From Alphaproteobacteria bacterium (GTDB lineage: Bacteria; Pseudomonadota; Alphaproteobacteria; Reyranellales; Reyranellaceae): a stretch of DNA of 53,662 nt. Shown here piece after piece: positions 43,125 through 52,241 of this stretch. The number at the start of each line of letters is the position of its first letter. The stretch's first letter is position 1. The stretch lies in NCBI GenBank assembly GCA_019235415.1, contig JAFAKN010000179.1, positions 1 to 53,662 of the forward strand. The letters run 5' to 3'. A program made the translations under genes and the position numbers. The notes below the pieces were generated by a model. That model was not told the DNA's origin. It did not search any database and worked only from the letters and a program-made list of their open reading frames with translations.

Positions 43125-43338
43125 TCAGGGGGCGGTTTGGGTGAGATTGGGCCAATCCGCCACTTGGACGCGGGCGATCGGCGTGAAGCCTCCCTTGCCG
43201 TCGGACTTGGAGATTTGAGGCTTCGCCCTCGCGAACGACGAACCAATCCTTGCCGCGCGTGTCCAGGATGTTGGGCTTGGGGGTCACCAGGATGACGTTG
43301 GCGCCCGACGCGGGCGGCATGCTCACCAGCATGCGCAA
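43125..43338 (-). pseudogene. Short frameshifted ORF remnant
   Basis: In the otherwise empty 278-base gap a minus-strand frame reads SGANVILVTPKPNILDTRGK then DWFVVREGEAS; after about 43217 sensible sequence continues only in another frame (ISKSDGKGGFTPIARVQVAD, WPNLTQTAP, stop at 43125). Both parts use coherent, hydrophilic protein-like wording. A one-base shift between them would make a single 70-residue product. I do not recognise a family, and the true start is unclear. Confidence 0.35.
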
Positions 43339-43380
43339 GGCGACCGCCCTCCGGGCGCTCTCTTTCGGCGAGAAAGCCCG

Positions 43381-44289
43381 ATGATGCGCATCGGTATCGA
43401 TTTGGGGGGCAGCAAGATCGAAGGCGTCGTGCTGGACGGAGCCGGCTGCGAGCAGGCCAGGCTGCGGATCGTCACGCCGCGCGGTTCATACCGAGAGACC
43501 GTGCAAGCCGTGGCAGACGCCGTGCGGGCACTCGAAGGCAAGGTCGGCGCGCGCTGCCGGGTCGGTGTCGGCCATCCCGGCGCACTCTCGCCCGCCACCG
43601 GGCTGATCAAGAACGCGAACTCCACGATGCTCAACGGCCAGCCGCTCGATCGCGACCTCAGGCAGGCGCTTGGGCGGGACGACGTGCTGCTTTCCAACGA
43701 CGCCAACTGCTTTGCGGTCTCGGAGGCGGTGGACGGCGCGGGACGAGGCGCGTCGATCGTGTTCGGCGTCATTCTCGGCACCGGCGTCGGCGGCGGCATC
43801 GTGCTTGATGGCCGGCCGCTGCTCGGCGTCCAGGCGATTGCCGGCGAATGGGGACACAACGCCCTGCCCTTGCCGCACGACGACGAGCGTCCGGGTCCGG
43901 CCTGCTACTGCGGACGCCACGGCTGCATCGAGACCTGGCTGAGCGGCCCCGCCTTCGAGCGCCAATTTGCCGAGCAGGCGGCGCGACGGCCGCGGGCCAC
44001 GGAAATCGCCGAGGCGGCGCGCACGGGAGACGTCGAGGCCAAGCGCTGCCTGGAGCTCTATTGCGATCGCCTGGCGCGCGGACTAGCAAGCGTCATCAAC
44101 CTTATCGACCCACAGGTGATCGTGCTGGGCGGCGGACTCTCGAAGATCGAGGCGCTCTATGAGCGCGTGCCGCAGCTCTGGAGGCGCTACGTATTCTCCG
44201 AGCCGGACAGCATCGCCACGCGGCTGTCGCCGCCGCAGCATGGCGATGCCAGCGGTGTACGCGGCGCAGCCTGGCTCTGGCCTTCGTAA
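43381..44289 (+). CDS. ROK-family sugar kinase
   Basis: A 302-residue ROK protein with the ATP-binding opening MRIGIDLGGSKIEGVVLDG, DANCFAVSEA with the catalytic Asp region, GVILGTGVGGGIV, GEWGHN and the zinc motif CYCGRHGCIETWLSG at about 175-190. It lacks an N-terminal winged helix, so it is a kinase and not a repressor. Fructose (Mak-like) or N-acetylglucosamine is the likely sugar. Two adjacent ATGs at 43381 and 43384 are possible starts. Confidence 0.9.
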   Translation: MMRIGIDLGGSKIEGVVLDGAGCEQARLRIVTPRGSYRETVQAVADAVRALEGKVGARCRVGVGHPGALSPATGLIKNANSTMLNGQPLDRDLRQALGRDDVLLSNDANCFAVSEAVDGAGRGASIVFGVILGTGVGGGIVLDGRPLLGVQAIAGEWGHNALPLPHDDERPGPACYCGRHGCIETWLSGPAFERQFAEQAARRPRATEIAEAARTGDVEAKRCLELYCDRLARGLASVINLIDPQVIVLGGGLSKIEALYERVPQLWRRYVFSEPDSIATRLSPPQHGDASGVRGAAWLWPS

Positions 44290-44292
44290 CAC

Positions 44293-45753
44293 CTACCTGA
44301 ACGGCGGCTCGTCGAAGCTTCGCAGCTTGCGCGAATGCAGCGATGCGAGCTCGCTGCGCAGGAGCTCGATGGTTTCGATGCCGATGCGCAGATGCTCGCC
44401 CACGGCGCGCTGATAGAACCGCGTCGCAGCACCCGGCAGCTTGATCTCGCCATGCAGCGGCTTGTCGGAGACACAGAGCAGCGTTCCGTACGGCACGCGT
44501 AGCCGATAGCCCTGGGTGGCGAGCGTGGCGCTTTCCATGTCGACGGCGATGGCGCGGCCGAGACTGATTCGCTGGCGTTCCTGCGACCAGCGAAGTTCCC
44601 AATTGCGGTCGTCGTAGCTCACCACCGTGCCGGTGCGCAGCCGCCGTTTCAGCGCGTCGCCGCGCTCGCCGGTCACGCGTGCCGCGGCCTCCTGCAGAGC
44701 CATCTGCACCTCGGCGAGCGCCGGGACGGGGATCTCGGGCGGCACGAGATCGTCGAGAATCCGGTCGCGCCGCAAGTAGCCGTGCGCCAGCACGTAGTCG
44801 CCCAGGGTCTGCGACTGCCGCAGGCCCCCGCAATGGCCGATCATCAACCAGCAATGCGGGCGCAGCACGGCGAGATGGTCGGTCGCGTTCTTGGCGTTGG
44901 ACGGCCCGACACCGATGTTGACGATGGTGATGCCGCCCTGCTTGTCGGATCGCGCCAGGCTGTAAGCTGGCATCTGATAGCGATGCCAAGGCGCGGCGGC
45001 GACCGCGGCACCGCCTTCGGACAGGTCCTCGCCGCGCTTGAGGATGCGTCCGCCGGGCAGCGCGAGCGCGCTGTACGGTCCGCCCGGTCGGGCGAGCTCG
45101 TCCAGTGCCCACTCGAGGAACTGATCGATGTAGCGCTGGTAGTTGGTGAACAGGATCCAAGGCTGCAAGATCCGCCAGTCGGCGCCCGTGTAGTGGATCA
45201 GCCGCCGCAGCGAGAAGTCGACCCGGACTGCATCGAACAGCGCCAGCGGGCGCGCCGTGTCGCCCTCGTGCCGCCATGTGCCATCGGCGATCTCGTCGCC
45301 GACGTTGGCCAGCCCCGGCGTCGGGAAATGGCGTGCGAGGTCGCTCACCGAAAGGTCGCCGTGGACGAACTCGTCGCCTTCCTCGGTGACGAAAGGATAG
45401 GGGATTTCCTGCGTGCTCGGCCGCACCTCGATGCGAGCACCGAACTCCTCGGCAAGCGGTCGCAGTTGCTCCAGCAGGTATTGCCGGAAGAAGGCCGGCT
45501 GGGTCACCGTGGTCGTATACCGTCCGGGAGCCTGGAATTTCGCCCAGGCGCGGCGTGTAAAGCGGACGGCACCGGATGGCTGCCAGTCGACGGAAAGCTC
45601 GGGATAGCGGAAGGCGAGCCGCTCGCTGGCGCTCGGCACGACGCCCGTCTCGGTATACCTCGCCAAGGCCTCGCGCAGCGCGTTGCTCGCGCCGGCGTGC
45701 AACTCCTCCAGACGATCTACGGCCTGTTCGGGGGCGAGCCCGGTCAATGGCAC
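44293..45753 (-). CDS. amn: AMP nucleosidase
   Basis: A 486-residue protein matching AMP nucleosidase along its length: an N-terminal regulatory domain, HRYQMPAYSLARSDKQGGIT, GVGPSNAKNATDHLAVLRPH, GHCGGLRQSQTLGDYVLA and AIAVDMESATLATQGYRLRV. It hydrolyses AMP to adenine and ribose 5-phosphate and so tunes the adenylate pool. The start is GTG at 45753, inside the last codons of the upstream EipB-like gene (10-base overlap); TTG six bases on with GGAG upstream is an alternative. It is the last gene of the three-gene overlapping unit. Confidence 0.94.
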   Translation of the reverse strand: MPLTGLAPEQAVDRLEELHAGASNALREALARYTETGVVPSASERLAFRYPELSVDWQPSGAVRFTRRAWAKFQAPGRYTTTVTQPAFFRQYLLEQLRPLAEEFGARIEVRPSTQEIPYPFVTEEGDEFVHGDLSVSDLARHFPTPGLANVGDEIADGTWRHEGDTARPLALFDAVRVDFSLRRLIHYTGADWRILQPWILFTNYQRYIDQFLEWALDELARPGGPYSALALPGGRILKRGEDLSEGGAAVAAAPWHRYQMPAYSLARSDKQGGITIVNIGVGPSNAKNATDHLAVLRPHCWLMIGHCGGLRQSQTLGDYVLAHGYLRRDRILDDLVPPEIPVPALAEVQMALQEAAARVTGERGDALKRRLRTGTVVSYDDRNWELRWSQERQRISLGRAIAVDMESATLATQGYRLRVPYGTLLCVSDKPLHGEIKLPGAATRFYQRAVGEHLRIGIETIELLRSELASLHSRKLRSFDEPPFR

Positions 45754-46550
45754 TCCGGCTTGGGCAGCGGCTCCAGCCGAGTGATGCGGTACTCGATCCC
45801 GGTTTCGCCCTCTTCGTGGGTTCCGTACAGCTCGATGCCGTTGTCGAGCGTGACGCTGCTCATCTCGAAGGTCGGCTCACCCTGGCCCTTGGCCTGCGAA
45901 TCGAAGAAGCCGGCGCGGTAGTAGATCCGGCCGCGCCCCTCGGCCAGCGATTCGCCACCTTCCGGGATCTTGACGTCGCTCAGACGCTTGGGCATCCGGC
46001 CGATGACCACGTTCACCGACTGCGGCGGCTTCACCTTGTCGCCGAAGAAGAACAGCGCGTCGAAGCCAGCCGCCCCGGCCTTGGCCTGGCGAATGGTCTC
46101 AAGAGCGATCGCGGCGGGAAACATCGTGCCGGCCGGCAGCGCAACGGTTTGGCCCTCGGGTTCACTGAAGCGCGCTTCCCCCTTGCCGTCGTCGCCCAGC
46201 GTCGCTTCGCCCTTCACGAGGCTCGCTTGCCGGCCCCCTGCGGTCGTCAAGTGCTCGAAGCGCAAGCGGCGACCATCGCGGCTCTCGGTCATCTGCGACT
46301 GCTGTTCGCTCGCAGTGGCGCCGCGCTCGCCGGCAACTTCCAGGCGCAAGCGCTGGATCATCATGTAGCTGTCGCAGGTGAGCTTGAGCTCGTAGGCATA
46401 TGTGCCGGGCGGTTCGCCGCTCGGCTTGCCGTGATCGAGCGTGGTGACCGAATAGGCGGCCCGATGCGGCGCCAGCTCCTGGGCGGCCGCCGGCGCGACC
46501 GCCAGGACGGCGGCAACAAGGGCGGGCATTGCGCAACGGACAATCAGCAT
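45744..46550 (-). CDS. EipB-like (DUF1849) periplasmic protein, second paralogue
   Basis: A 268-residue protein with signal peptide (PALVAAVLAVAPAAAQ) and the DUF1849/EipB beta-spiral: LAPHRAAYSVTTLDH, YAYELKLTCDSYMMIQRLRL, LPAGTMFPAAIALETIRQAK, DALFFFGDKVKPP and GIELYGTHEEGETGIEYRIT. Cysteines C59 and C267 match the conserved disulfide pair. EipB supports envelope integrity in Brucella; its exact action is unsettled. The ATG overlaps the first paralogue's stop by seven bases, with GAGG five bases upstream. Confidence 0.88.
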   Translation of the reverse strand: MLIVRCAMPALVAAVLAVAPAAAQELAPHRAAYSVTTLDHGKPSGEPPGTYAYELKLTCDSYMMIQRLRLEVAGERGATASEQQSQMTESRDGRRLRFEHLTTAGGRQASLVKGEATLGDDGKGEARFSEPEGQTVALPAGTMFPAAIALETIRQAKAGAAGFDALFFFGDKVKPPQSVNVVIGRMPKRLSDVKIPEGGESLAEGRGRIYYRAGFFDSQAKGQGEPTFEMSSVTLDNGIELYGTHEEGETGIEYRITRLEPLPKPECH

Positions 46551-47458
46551 CGCGGCCTCGGCAGCGCTTGGAGTTGTACGAGACGAGCATCCACCGCGAA
46601 GTCCCCGTAGTCGAGCACCATCGACCGGGCGATGCCGTTGGCCAGCAAATCGAGGGCGAGCTCATACTCCGGGTTCGCCCCCTGATCGCCGGCCGCAAAA
46701 AAGGCCAGCCGCACGCTCCACGACGGCTGGTTGCGCAACAGCGCAACGTCACCGCGTATCGGCGTGCTGCTGGAGCGCGGCGCCTTGCCGATCACCGCAT
46801 TCACCTGGAAGGCGCCGTCAAGTCGCGCGCCGTCGAACACGTAGTAGGTGGCGGATTTGTCTCCATCGCGAGCATGACGGATGATGCGAGCGAGGTGCGT
46901 CGTCGGGAACAGTGTACCGGCGGGCAGTTCGAAGCTGCGGATTTCCGGCAAGGTGAAGGAGGCCCTGCCCTTGCCGCCCTGACCCTCGAGGTCGGCCTGC
47001 CCGCGCAACTCTTCCTCGACCTCGTTGTCCTGGATGTTGCGCACACTGAAGCGCAGGCCCAGCCCGTCTTTCGACTCGTAGCTGGTAAACGTGGAATCGG
47101 TGTCGAACTCTTCGCCATCATTGCGCAAGAACTTCAGCTTGATGCGCTGCTTGACCTCCCAACCGTCGCACGAATCGACGGTTTCGAGCACCATTCGGCC
47201 GTTCACGTCGGCGATGCCGCTGTTGGCGCGTGCAACCGAGAGCTTCATGTCGTACGTCGCGCGATGCGGCACCAGCACGACGTCTTGTGGGCGCTGCTGG
47301 GCCGCGGCGCCGCCGATCTGCAGGCCCGCCAAAGGAAACACGCAGACGGCGGCCAGCAGGACCGCGATCTGAACACGAGGACGGCGAAAACTAAGCGTGA
47401 TCAACGGGCAGCTGGGCGGGGCGGGCCTTGTAGCCAAGTCCTCAAGCGTAATATCCAT
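46544..47458 (-). CDS. EipB-like (DUF1849) periplasmic protein, first paralogue
   Basis: A 304-residue paralogue of the next gene. The signal-anchor (IAVLLAAVCVFPLAGLQIGG) lies after about 35 residues of basic N-terminus. Shared features: VLVPHRATYDMKLSV, VNGRMVLETVDSCDGW, LPAGTLFPTTHLARIIRHAR, YYVFDGARLDG and a cysteine as the final residue, pairing with the one in DSCDGW. ATG 47458 has no ribosome binding site; a TTG start closer to the signal is possible. It begins the EipB-EipB-amn operon and is divergent from the dehydrogenase gene. Confidence 0.85.
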   Translation of the reverse strand: MDITLEDLATRPAPPSCPLITLSFRRPRVQIAVLLAAVCVFPLAGLQIGGAAAQQRPQDVVLVPHRATYDMKLSVARANSGIADVNGRMVLETVDSCDGWEVKQRIKLKFLRNDGEEFDTDSTFTSYESKDGLGLRFSVRNIQDNEVEEELRGQADLEGQGGKGRASFTLPEIRSFELPAGTLFPTTHLARIIRHARDGDKSATYYVFDGARLDGAFQVNAVIGKAPRSSSTPIRGDVALLRNQPSWSVRLAFFAAGDQGANPEYELALDLLANGIARSMVLDYGDFAVDARLVQLQALPRPRC

Positions 47459-47515
47459 GCGCGCGGAATACCAGAATGATCGCCTGCGGCAGGGCTGCAC
47501 AGGGAGGTAGGATTG

Positions 47516-48493
47516 ATGACCACGGGCAAACCAAGGGTGCTTGCCACCCGGCACTTTCCGCCCGACGTGGAGGCGCGACTTGCCGGCAGCTTCGATGCAA
47601 TCCTCAATCCGGAGGATCGCCTCTACGACGGTGCTTCGCTCGCCAAAGCGACGATTGATTGCGCCGGCATCATGTGCGCAGCCGGCGATCCGCTCGGCGC
47701 CGACACGATCGCGAGCCTCCCCCAATCGGTCCGGATGATCGCGACCTTCTCAGTAGGGTATGAGCATGTCGACGTGGCTGCCGCCGCCAAGCGGGGCATC
47801 GTGGTCAGCAACACCCCGGACGTGCTGACCGACGCCACGGCGGACATCGCCATGCTGTGCCTGCTGGGCGCAGCGCGGCGCACCCACGAAGGGGCACAGA
47901 TGCTGCGAACGCATCACTGGGTGGGCTGGACTCCAACCCAGCTCATGGGTGTGCATGTTACGGGGAAGCGACTGGGTATCCTCGGCATGGGGCGAATCGG
48001 CCAGGCGCTCGCGGACCGAGCGCGCGCCTTTCGCATGCAAATCCACTACAGCAATCGCAGCCGCCTGCCGGCCGAACTCGAGAAGGGCGCGGTGTTTCAC
48101 GCCGACCCCGATGCGATGCTGCCCTACTGCGACTTCCTGTCGATCAATGCCCCCATGACGCCCTCGACCCACAAGTGGGTCAACGCCGAGCGGATCGGGA
48201 AGCTTCCCAAGGGCGCCATCGTCGTCAACACTGCGCGCGGCGGCGTCGTCGACGACGAGGCCCTGATCGCTGCCTTGAAGAGCGGGCGCCTGGCCGCGGC
48301 AGGGCTCGACGTGTTCGACGGCGAGCCCAAGATCCATCCCGGCTACTACGATCTGGCCAACACCTTCTTGCTGCCGCACATGGGCTCGGCGACCATCGAA
48401 ACCCGCAATGCGATGGGCTTCAAGGCGCTCGACAATCTCGAGGCCTTCCTGCTCAGGAACCAGACGCCGCCCGATCTTGTGAAGGCTTCTTGA
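47516..48493 (+). CDS. D-isomer-specific 2-hydroxyacid dehydrogenase (glyoxylate/hydroxypyruvate reductase type)
   Basis: A 325-residue NAD(P)-dependent enzyme with nucleotide-binding GKRLGILGMGRIGQALADRA, the following basic SNRSRLP favouring NADPH, catalytic Arg in VNTARGGVVDD, Glu in DVFDGEPKIHP and His in LLPHMGSATIETR. It reduces glyoxylate, hydroxypyruvate or a related 2-keto acid. GGGAGG lies before the ATG at 47516. The last 41 bases overlap the convergent lysine-rich gene. Confidence 0.92.
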   Translation: MTTGKPRVLATRHFPPDVEARLAGSFDAILNPEDRLYDGASLAKATIDCAGIMCAAGDPLGADTIASLPQSVRMIATFSVGYEHVDVAAAAKRGIVVSNTPDVLTDATADIAMLCLLGAARRTHEGAQMLRTHHWVGWTPTQLMGVHVTGKRLGILGMGRIGQALADRARAFRMQIHYSNRSRLPAELEKGAVFHADPDAMLPYCDFLSINAPMTPSTHKWVNAERIGKLPKGAIVVNTARGGVVDDEALIAALKSGRLAAAGLDVFDGEPKIHPGYYDLANTFLLPHMGSATIETRNAMGFKALDNLEAFLLRNQTPPDLVKAS

Positions 48494-48998
48494 CCGGCTT
48501 CTTGTGCGACGCCGTCGTCTTCTTAGCAGGCGTCGCTTTTTTCACGACTGCGGGTGACGGTCTGTCGATGGTCGCGTTCAGCGCTGCGGATGCCGTCTTG
48601 ACCTGCGATGAAGGCGGCGAAGCGGACTTGTACGCGGCGGCGTCCCAACTCGTGGCCGGCGCGTTGGCTGCAGGGCGAAGCGGTGGCACGTAGTGCACGC
48701 CGTCCTCGGCGACCGTACGTTCGGCGTGCGTGTAGTCGACGTCGTAAGGGTCCTTGTCGCCTTCGCGTTCCTTGCAAACCGGCTGGCCCTTGAGCACGCG
48801 CCAAAAGGCACAATCCTGCTTGGTGACGATCGACGCGAGATGATCTGACGATGTCTTGTTGCTCGTGGCCATCAGCGTGCCGTCTGCAGCATAGCCAGCG
48901 CCGGCGACCGCGATCGGGGCGCCACAGGCCCCCGTCAGCAACGTCGCGCTACCAGCCATCAGCAAGAAGATGGGACGGACGGACCGCCAGAATCTCAT
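48453..48998 (-). CDS. Secreted or lipid-anchored protein with Lys/Ala-rich tail
   Basis: A 181-residue protein with a hydrophobic leader (PIFLLMAGSATLLTGACG) that could end in a lipobox or be cut by signal peptidase I. A conserved-looking core (DHLASIVTKQDCAFWRVLKG, then QPVCKEREGD) is followed by a disordered tail rich in Lys, Ala, Ser and Pro, suited to binding an acidic envelope polymer. I have seen the CAFWRVL motif in other alphaproteobacterial proteins of unknown role. It lies downstream of aspS with an AT-rich spacer. Confidence 0.75.
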   Translation of the reverse strand: MRFWRSVRPIFLLMAGSATLLTGACGAPIAVAGAGYAADGTLMATSNKTSSDHLASIVTKQDCAFWRVLKGQPVCKEREGDKDPYDVDYTHAERTVAEDGVHYVPPLRPAANAPATSWDAAAYKSASPPSSQVKTASAALNATIDRPSPAVVKKATPAKKTTASHKKPVKKPSQDRAASGS

Positions 48999-49012
48999 AA
49001 ATAACTTTTAGA

Positions 49013-49048
49013 ATATCAATTAATCCTCTGAAGATATTGATATTTTTT
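49013..49048. promoter_or_regulatory. AT-rich inverted repeat between aspS and the lysine-rich protein gene
   Basis: ATATCAAT (49013-49020) and ATTGATAT (49036-49043) are inverted around 15 bases and followed by TTTTTT. On the minus strand this lies just before the start codon at 48998, so it may be its promoter/operator. On the plus strand it resembles a weak hairpin with a T-tract. The surrounding 80 bases are much more A+T-rich than the rest of the window. Confidence 0.45.
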
Positions 49049-49079
49049 CGTTGGGTCAAATCAACAGGCAATACCACCC

Positions 49080-50885
49080 CTAGTCCTTGCGCGGGGCCGG
49101 CAGACGCAAGGCGATGTGCAGCTCCCGCAGCTTTTCGATTGGCAGCTCGGCGGGCGCGTCCATCATCAGGTCGACGGCCTGCTGGTTCATCGGGAAGGTG
49201 ATGACCTCGCGGATGTTGGGCTCTTCGGCCAGCAGCATGACGATGCGGTCGACGCCCGGCGCCGCGCCTCCGTGCGGCGGGGCGCCATAGCGGAAGGCGT
49301 TCAGCATGCCGGCGAAGCGATGCTCGACCTGCTCGCGGCTGTATCCGGCGATGCCGAAGGCCTTGTACATGATGTCAGGGCGATGGTTTCGGATTGCGCC
49401 CGAGCACAGCTCGATGCCGTTGCAGACGATGTCGTACTGCCAAGCCTTGATCGTGAGCGGATCCTGAGTCTCGAGCGCTTCCAGCCCTCCCTGTGGCATG
49501 GAAAAGGGGTTGTGGCTGAAGTCGATCTTCTTGGCCGTCTCGTCGTACTCGAACATCGGGAAGTCGACGATCCAGCAGAACTCGAAAGCGTCCTCGGCGA
49601 TCAGGCCCATCTCCTGACCGAGCTTGGTGCGCGCCTGCCCCGCGAACTTCCAGGCCGCTTCCGGTTTGTCGGCAACGAAGAACACGGCATCGCCGTCTTG
49701 GGCCCCGGTGAGCTGCTTCAGTCTCGTCAGCCGCTCATCGGCGACGAACTTCGCGATCGGTCCCCGTCCGGCGCCGGCCTCGAGCACAATGTAGCCGAGA
49801 CCGGGCTTGCCCTCGCCCTGGGCCCAGGAATTGAGCTTGTCGAAGAAGCTTCTAGGCTGACCCGAGGCTTTCGGGGCGCGGATCGCCCGCACCACGCCGC
49901 CTCCCGCGACGATGCCAGCGAAGACCTTGAAGTCCGAGCCGGCGAACACCTCGCTGACATCGACGATCCGGAGCGGGTTGCGCAGGTCGGGCTTGTCCGT
50001 GCCATAGGTGAGGAGCGCCTCGGCATAGGGGATGCGCGGGAACGGCAAAGAGGTAACGCGGCGAGGCTTGTCGCGGGCGAAGCCGGCGAACTCTTCGAAC
50101 ACCCCGCCCAGTACGGGCTCGATGGCCGCGAACACGTCCTCCTGGGTGACGAAGCTCATCTCGAAATCGAGCTGATAGAATTCGCCCGGTGCGCGGTCGG
50201 CCCGCGCATCCTCGTCGCGAAAGCACGGCGCGATCTGGAAGTAGCGATCGAAGCCCGACACCATGAGAAGCTGCTTGAACATCTGCGGCGCCTGCGGCAG
50301 CGCGTAGAACTTGCCCGGGTGCAAGCGGCTCGGCACGACGTAGGACCTCGCGCCCTCCGGACTATCCGCCGTCAAGATCGGTGTCTGGAACTCGGTGAAG
50401 CCCTGCTCGATCATGCGCCGGCGCAACGACGCGATGACCTGGCTGCGCAGCATGATGTTCTTGTGCAGCTTGTCTTTGCGCAGATCCAAGAAGCGGTACT
50501 TCAGTCGCAGCTCCTCCGGCGTCGTGTCGTGCTCGACGTAGACTGGAATGGGCAACGGGTCGGCCATCGACTGCACGACCATCTCGGTGGCGTCGACCTC
50601 GATCTCGCCGGTCGCGAGCTTGGGGTTGATGGTGGCGTTGTCGCGCGCGACGACCTTACCGCTCACCGTGATGACGCTTTCGGTGCGCACCGCTTCGGCC
50701 GTCTTGAACACCGGGCTCGAGACGTCGACTACGACCTGGGTGACGCCGTAGTGATCGCGCAGGTCGATGAACAGGAGGTTACCGTGGTCGCGCTTGCGCT
50801 GCACCCAGCCCGACAGCCGGGCCTGCTCACCTACGTGCCTGGGCCGCAATTCGACGCAGGTGTGGGTTCGGTAAACTGAAGACAT
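49080..50885 (-). CDS. aspS: Aspartyl-tRNA synthetase
   Basis: A 601-residue bacterial-type AspRS: anticodon-binding OB domain ([20 protein letters not shown]), class II motif 2 ([19 protein letters not shown]), the GAD insertion (residues of about 290-430) and motif 3 ([16 protein letters not shown]). With gatCAB in the same window and no asparaginyl synthetase seen, a non-discriminating enzyme that also charges tRNA(Asn) is plausible. The ATG at 50885 has only a weak GGAAA upstream. rnd is divergent from it. Confidence 0.96.
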   Translation of the reverse strand: MSSVYRTHTCVELRPRHVGEQARLSGWVQRKRDHGNLLFIDLRDHYGVTQVVVDVSSPVFKTAEAVRTESVITVSGKVVARDNATINPKLATGEIEVDATEMVVQSMADPLPIPVYVEHDTTPEELRLKYRFLDLRKDKLHKNIMLRSQVIASLRRRMIEQGFTEFQTPILTADSPEGARSYVVPSRLHPGKFYALPQAPQMFKQLLMVSGFDRYFQIAPCFRDEDARADRAPGEFYQLDFEMSFVTQEDVFAAIEPVLGGVFEEFAGFARDKPRRVTSLPFPRIPYAEALLTYGTDKPDLRNPLRIVDVSEVFAGSDFKVFAGIVAGGGVVRAIRAPKASGQPRSFFDKLNSWAQGEGKPGLGYIVLEAGAGRGPIAKFVADERLTRLKQLTGAQDGDAVFFVADKPEAAWKFAGQARTKLGQEMGLIAEDAFEFCWIVDFPMFEYDETAKKIDFSHNPFSMPQGGLEALETQDPLTIKAWQYDIVCNGIELCSGAIRNHRPDIMYKAFGIAGYSREQVEHRFAGMLNAFRYGAPPHGGAAPGVDRIVMLLAEEPNIREVITFPMNQQAVDLMMDAPAELPIEKLRELHIALRLPAPRKD

Positions 50886-51010
50886 TACTGATTTCCGGGC
50901 GTTGGCCGGGCGATGGCGGCCAGGGCCGCGCCGGCTGACTTTTACGGGCCGGCAAAAGGCACGGATCGAGCGGCCAAGTCAAGCCATCGGGGTCCCCTAG
51001 GGACCCGGCT

Positions 51011-51041
51011 TTGCTCCTGCACGCCGCGACCGCTATAGAAT
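51011..51041 (+). promoter_or_regulatory. Putative promoter of rnd
   Basis: TTGCTC (51011-51016), a 17-base spacer and TATAGA (51034-51039); the ATG follows at 51051, giving a very short leader. A GGGTCCC-CTA-GGGACCC hairpin lies just upstream at 50990-51006. Confidence 0.5.
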
Positions 51042-51050
51042 CACCCTTCA

Positions 51051-52208
51051 ATGAAGCTCATCACCACGACCGACGAACTCGCGGCGTTTTGCAAAACCCT
51101 GGCCTCGACCGAATTCATCGCCGTCGACACCGAGTTCATGCGGGAGCGCACTTATTGGCCCAAGCTGTGCCTCGCCCAGGTGGCGGGCCCAGACGATGCC
51201 GCGGCAATCGACGCTCTCGCCGACGGCATCGACCTCGCCGCGCTCGACGAGCTCATGGGCAACCGCAAGGTCTTGAAGGTCTTCCACGCTGCCCGGCAAG
51301 ACCTGGAAATCTTCTATTTGCGCATCAATAAGGTGCCGCAGCCGCTGTTCGATACTCAGGTCGCCGCCATGGTATGCGGGCACGGCGAGGCTGCGTCTTA
51401 CGAATCACTTGCGACCAAACTGGCCAAAGCCAAGATAGACAAATCGAGCCGTTTCACAGACTGGAGCCGCAGGCCGCTCAGCGAGCGCCAGATTGCCTAT
51501 GCGCTGTCCGACGTCACCCATCTGCGAGTGGTCTATGAAAACCTCAAGCGGCAGCTCGACAAGACAGGCCGGTTTCCCTGGATCGCCGAGGAAATGGCGG
51601 TCCTCAGCGATCCCGCAACCTATCGCGCGGACCCTGAGCAGGCCTGGCGTCGCCTGAAACCGCGCGGCGCCTCGCCGCGGCTGCTGGCGATCCTGCGCGA
51701 GGTGGCCGCCTGGCGCGAACGCACCGCCCAGCGGATCGATATCCCTCGCCAGCGGCTATTGCGCGACGAGCAGCTCCTGGAAATAGCCAGCCACGCGCCC
51801 AAGACCGCCGAGGAGCTTGCGCGCACCCGCGGCTTGGGTCGTGGCTTTGCCGAGGGCTGGCAGGGCCGCGAAATCCTGGAGGCCATCGAACGGGCTCGGG
51901 CACTGCCCGATTCGCAGCTGCCGACCCGGGACAGGTCACCCGAGCAGCTGCGCGCGCCAGCAGCCGTCGTGGATCTGCTGCGCACCCTGCTGCGGCTCAA
52001 GGCCGAGGAAGCGGGGGTTGCCGGCCGCCTGATCGCCAGCGCCGACGAGATCGACCGATTGGCCGCCGGCAAGCGCGACGTTCCGGCCTTGCGCGGCTGG
52101 CGGAACGAGGTGTTCGGAATCGACGCGGTCAACCTAATCGAGGGCCGGCTGGCGCTTTCGCTGTCAGGCGAGCACGCCAAGCTCATCCCGATCTTTCCGG
52201 CGGCGTGA
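51051..52208 (+). CDS. rnd: Ribonuclease D
   Basis: A 385-residue DEDDy 3'-5' exoribonuclease. Exo I is AVDTEFMRERTYW (D25, E27), Exo II is VFHAARQDLEIF, and Exo III is AYALSDVTHLRVVYEN. An HRDC domain follows (about 210-290, ILREVAAWRERTAQRIDIPR). It trims tRNA 3' ends and other stable RNAs. It is divergent from aspS and convergent with ppx, a common alphaproteobacterial grouping. Confidence 0.94.
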   Translation: MKLITTTDELAAFCKTLASTEFIAVDTEFMRERTYWPKLCLAQVAGPDDAAAIDALADGIDLAALDELMGNRKVLKVFHAARQDLEIFYLRINKVPQPLFDTQVAAMVCGHGEAASYESLATKLAKAKIDKSSRFTDWSRRPLSERQIAYALSDVTHLRVVYENLKRQLDKTGRFPWIAEEMAVLSDPATYRADPEQAWRRLKPRGASPRLLAILREVAAWRERTAQRIDIPRQRLLRDEQLLEIASHAPKTAEELARTRGLGRGFAEGWQGREILEAIERARALPDSQLPTRDRSPEQLRAPAAVVDLLRTLLRLKAEEAGVAGRLIASADEIDRLAAGKRDVPALRGWRNEVFGIDAVNLIEGRLALSLSGEHAKLIPIFPAA

Positions 52209-52241
52209 TCTTGCGAGGACCCCAGGGCCTGCCGCGCACCA

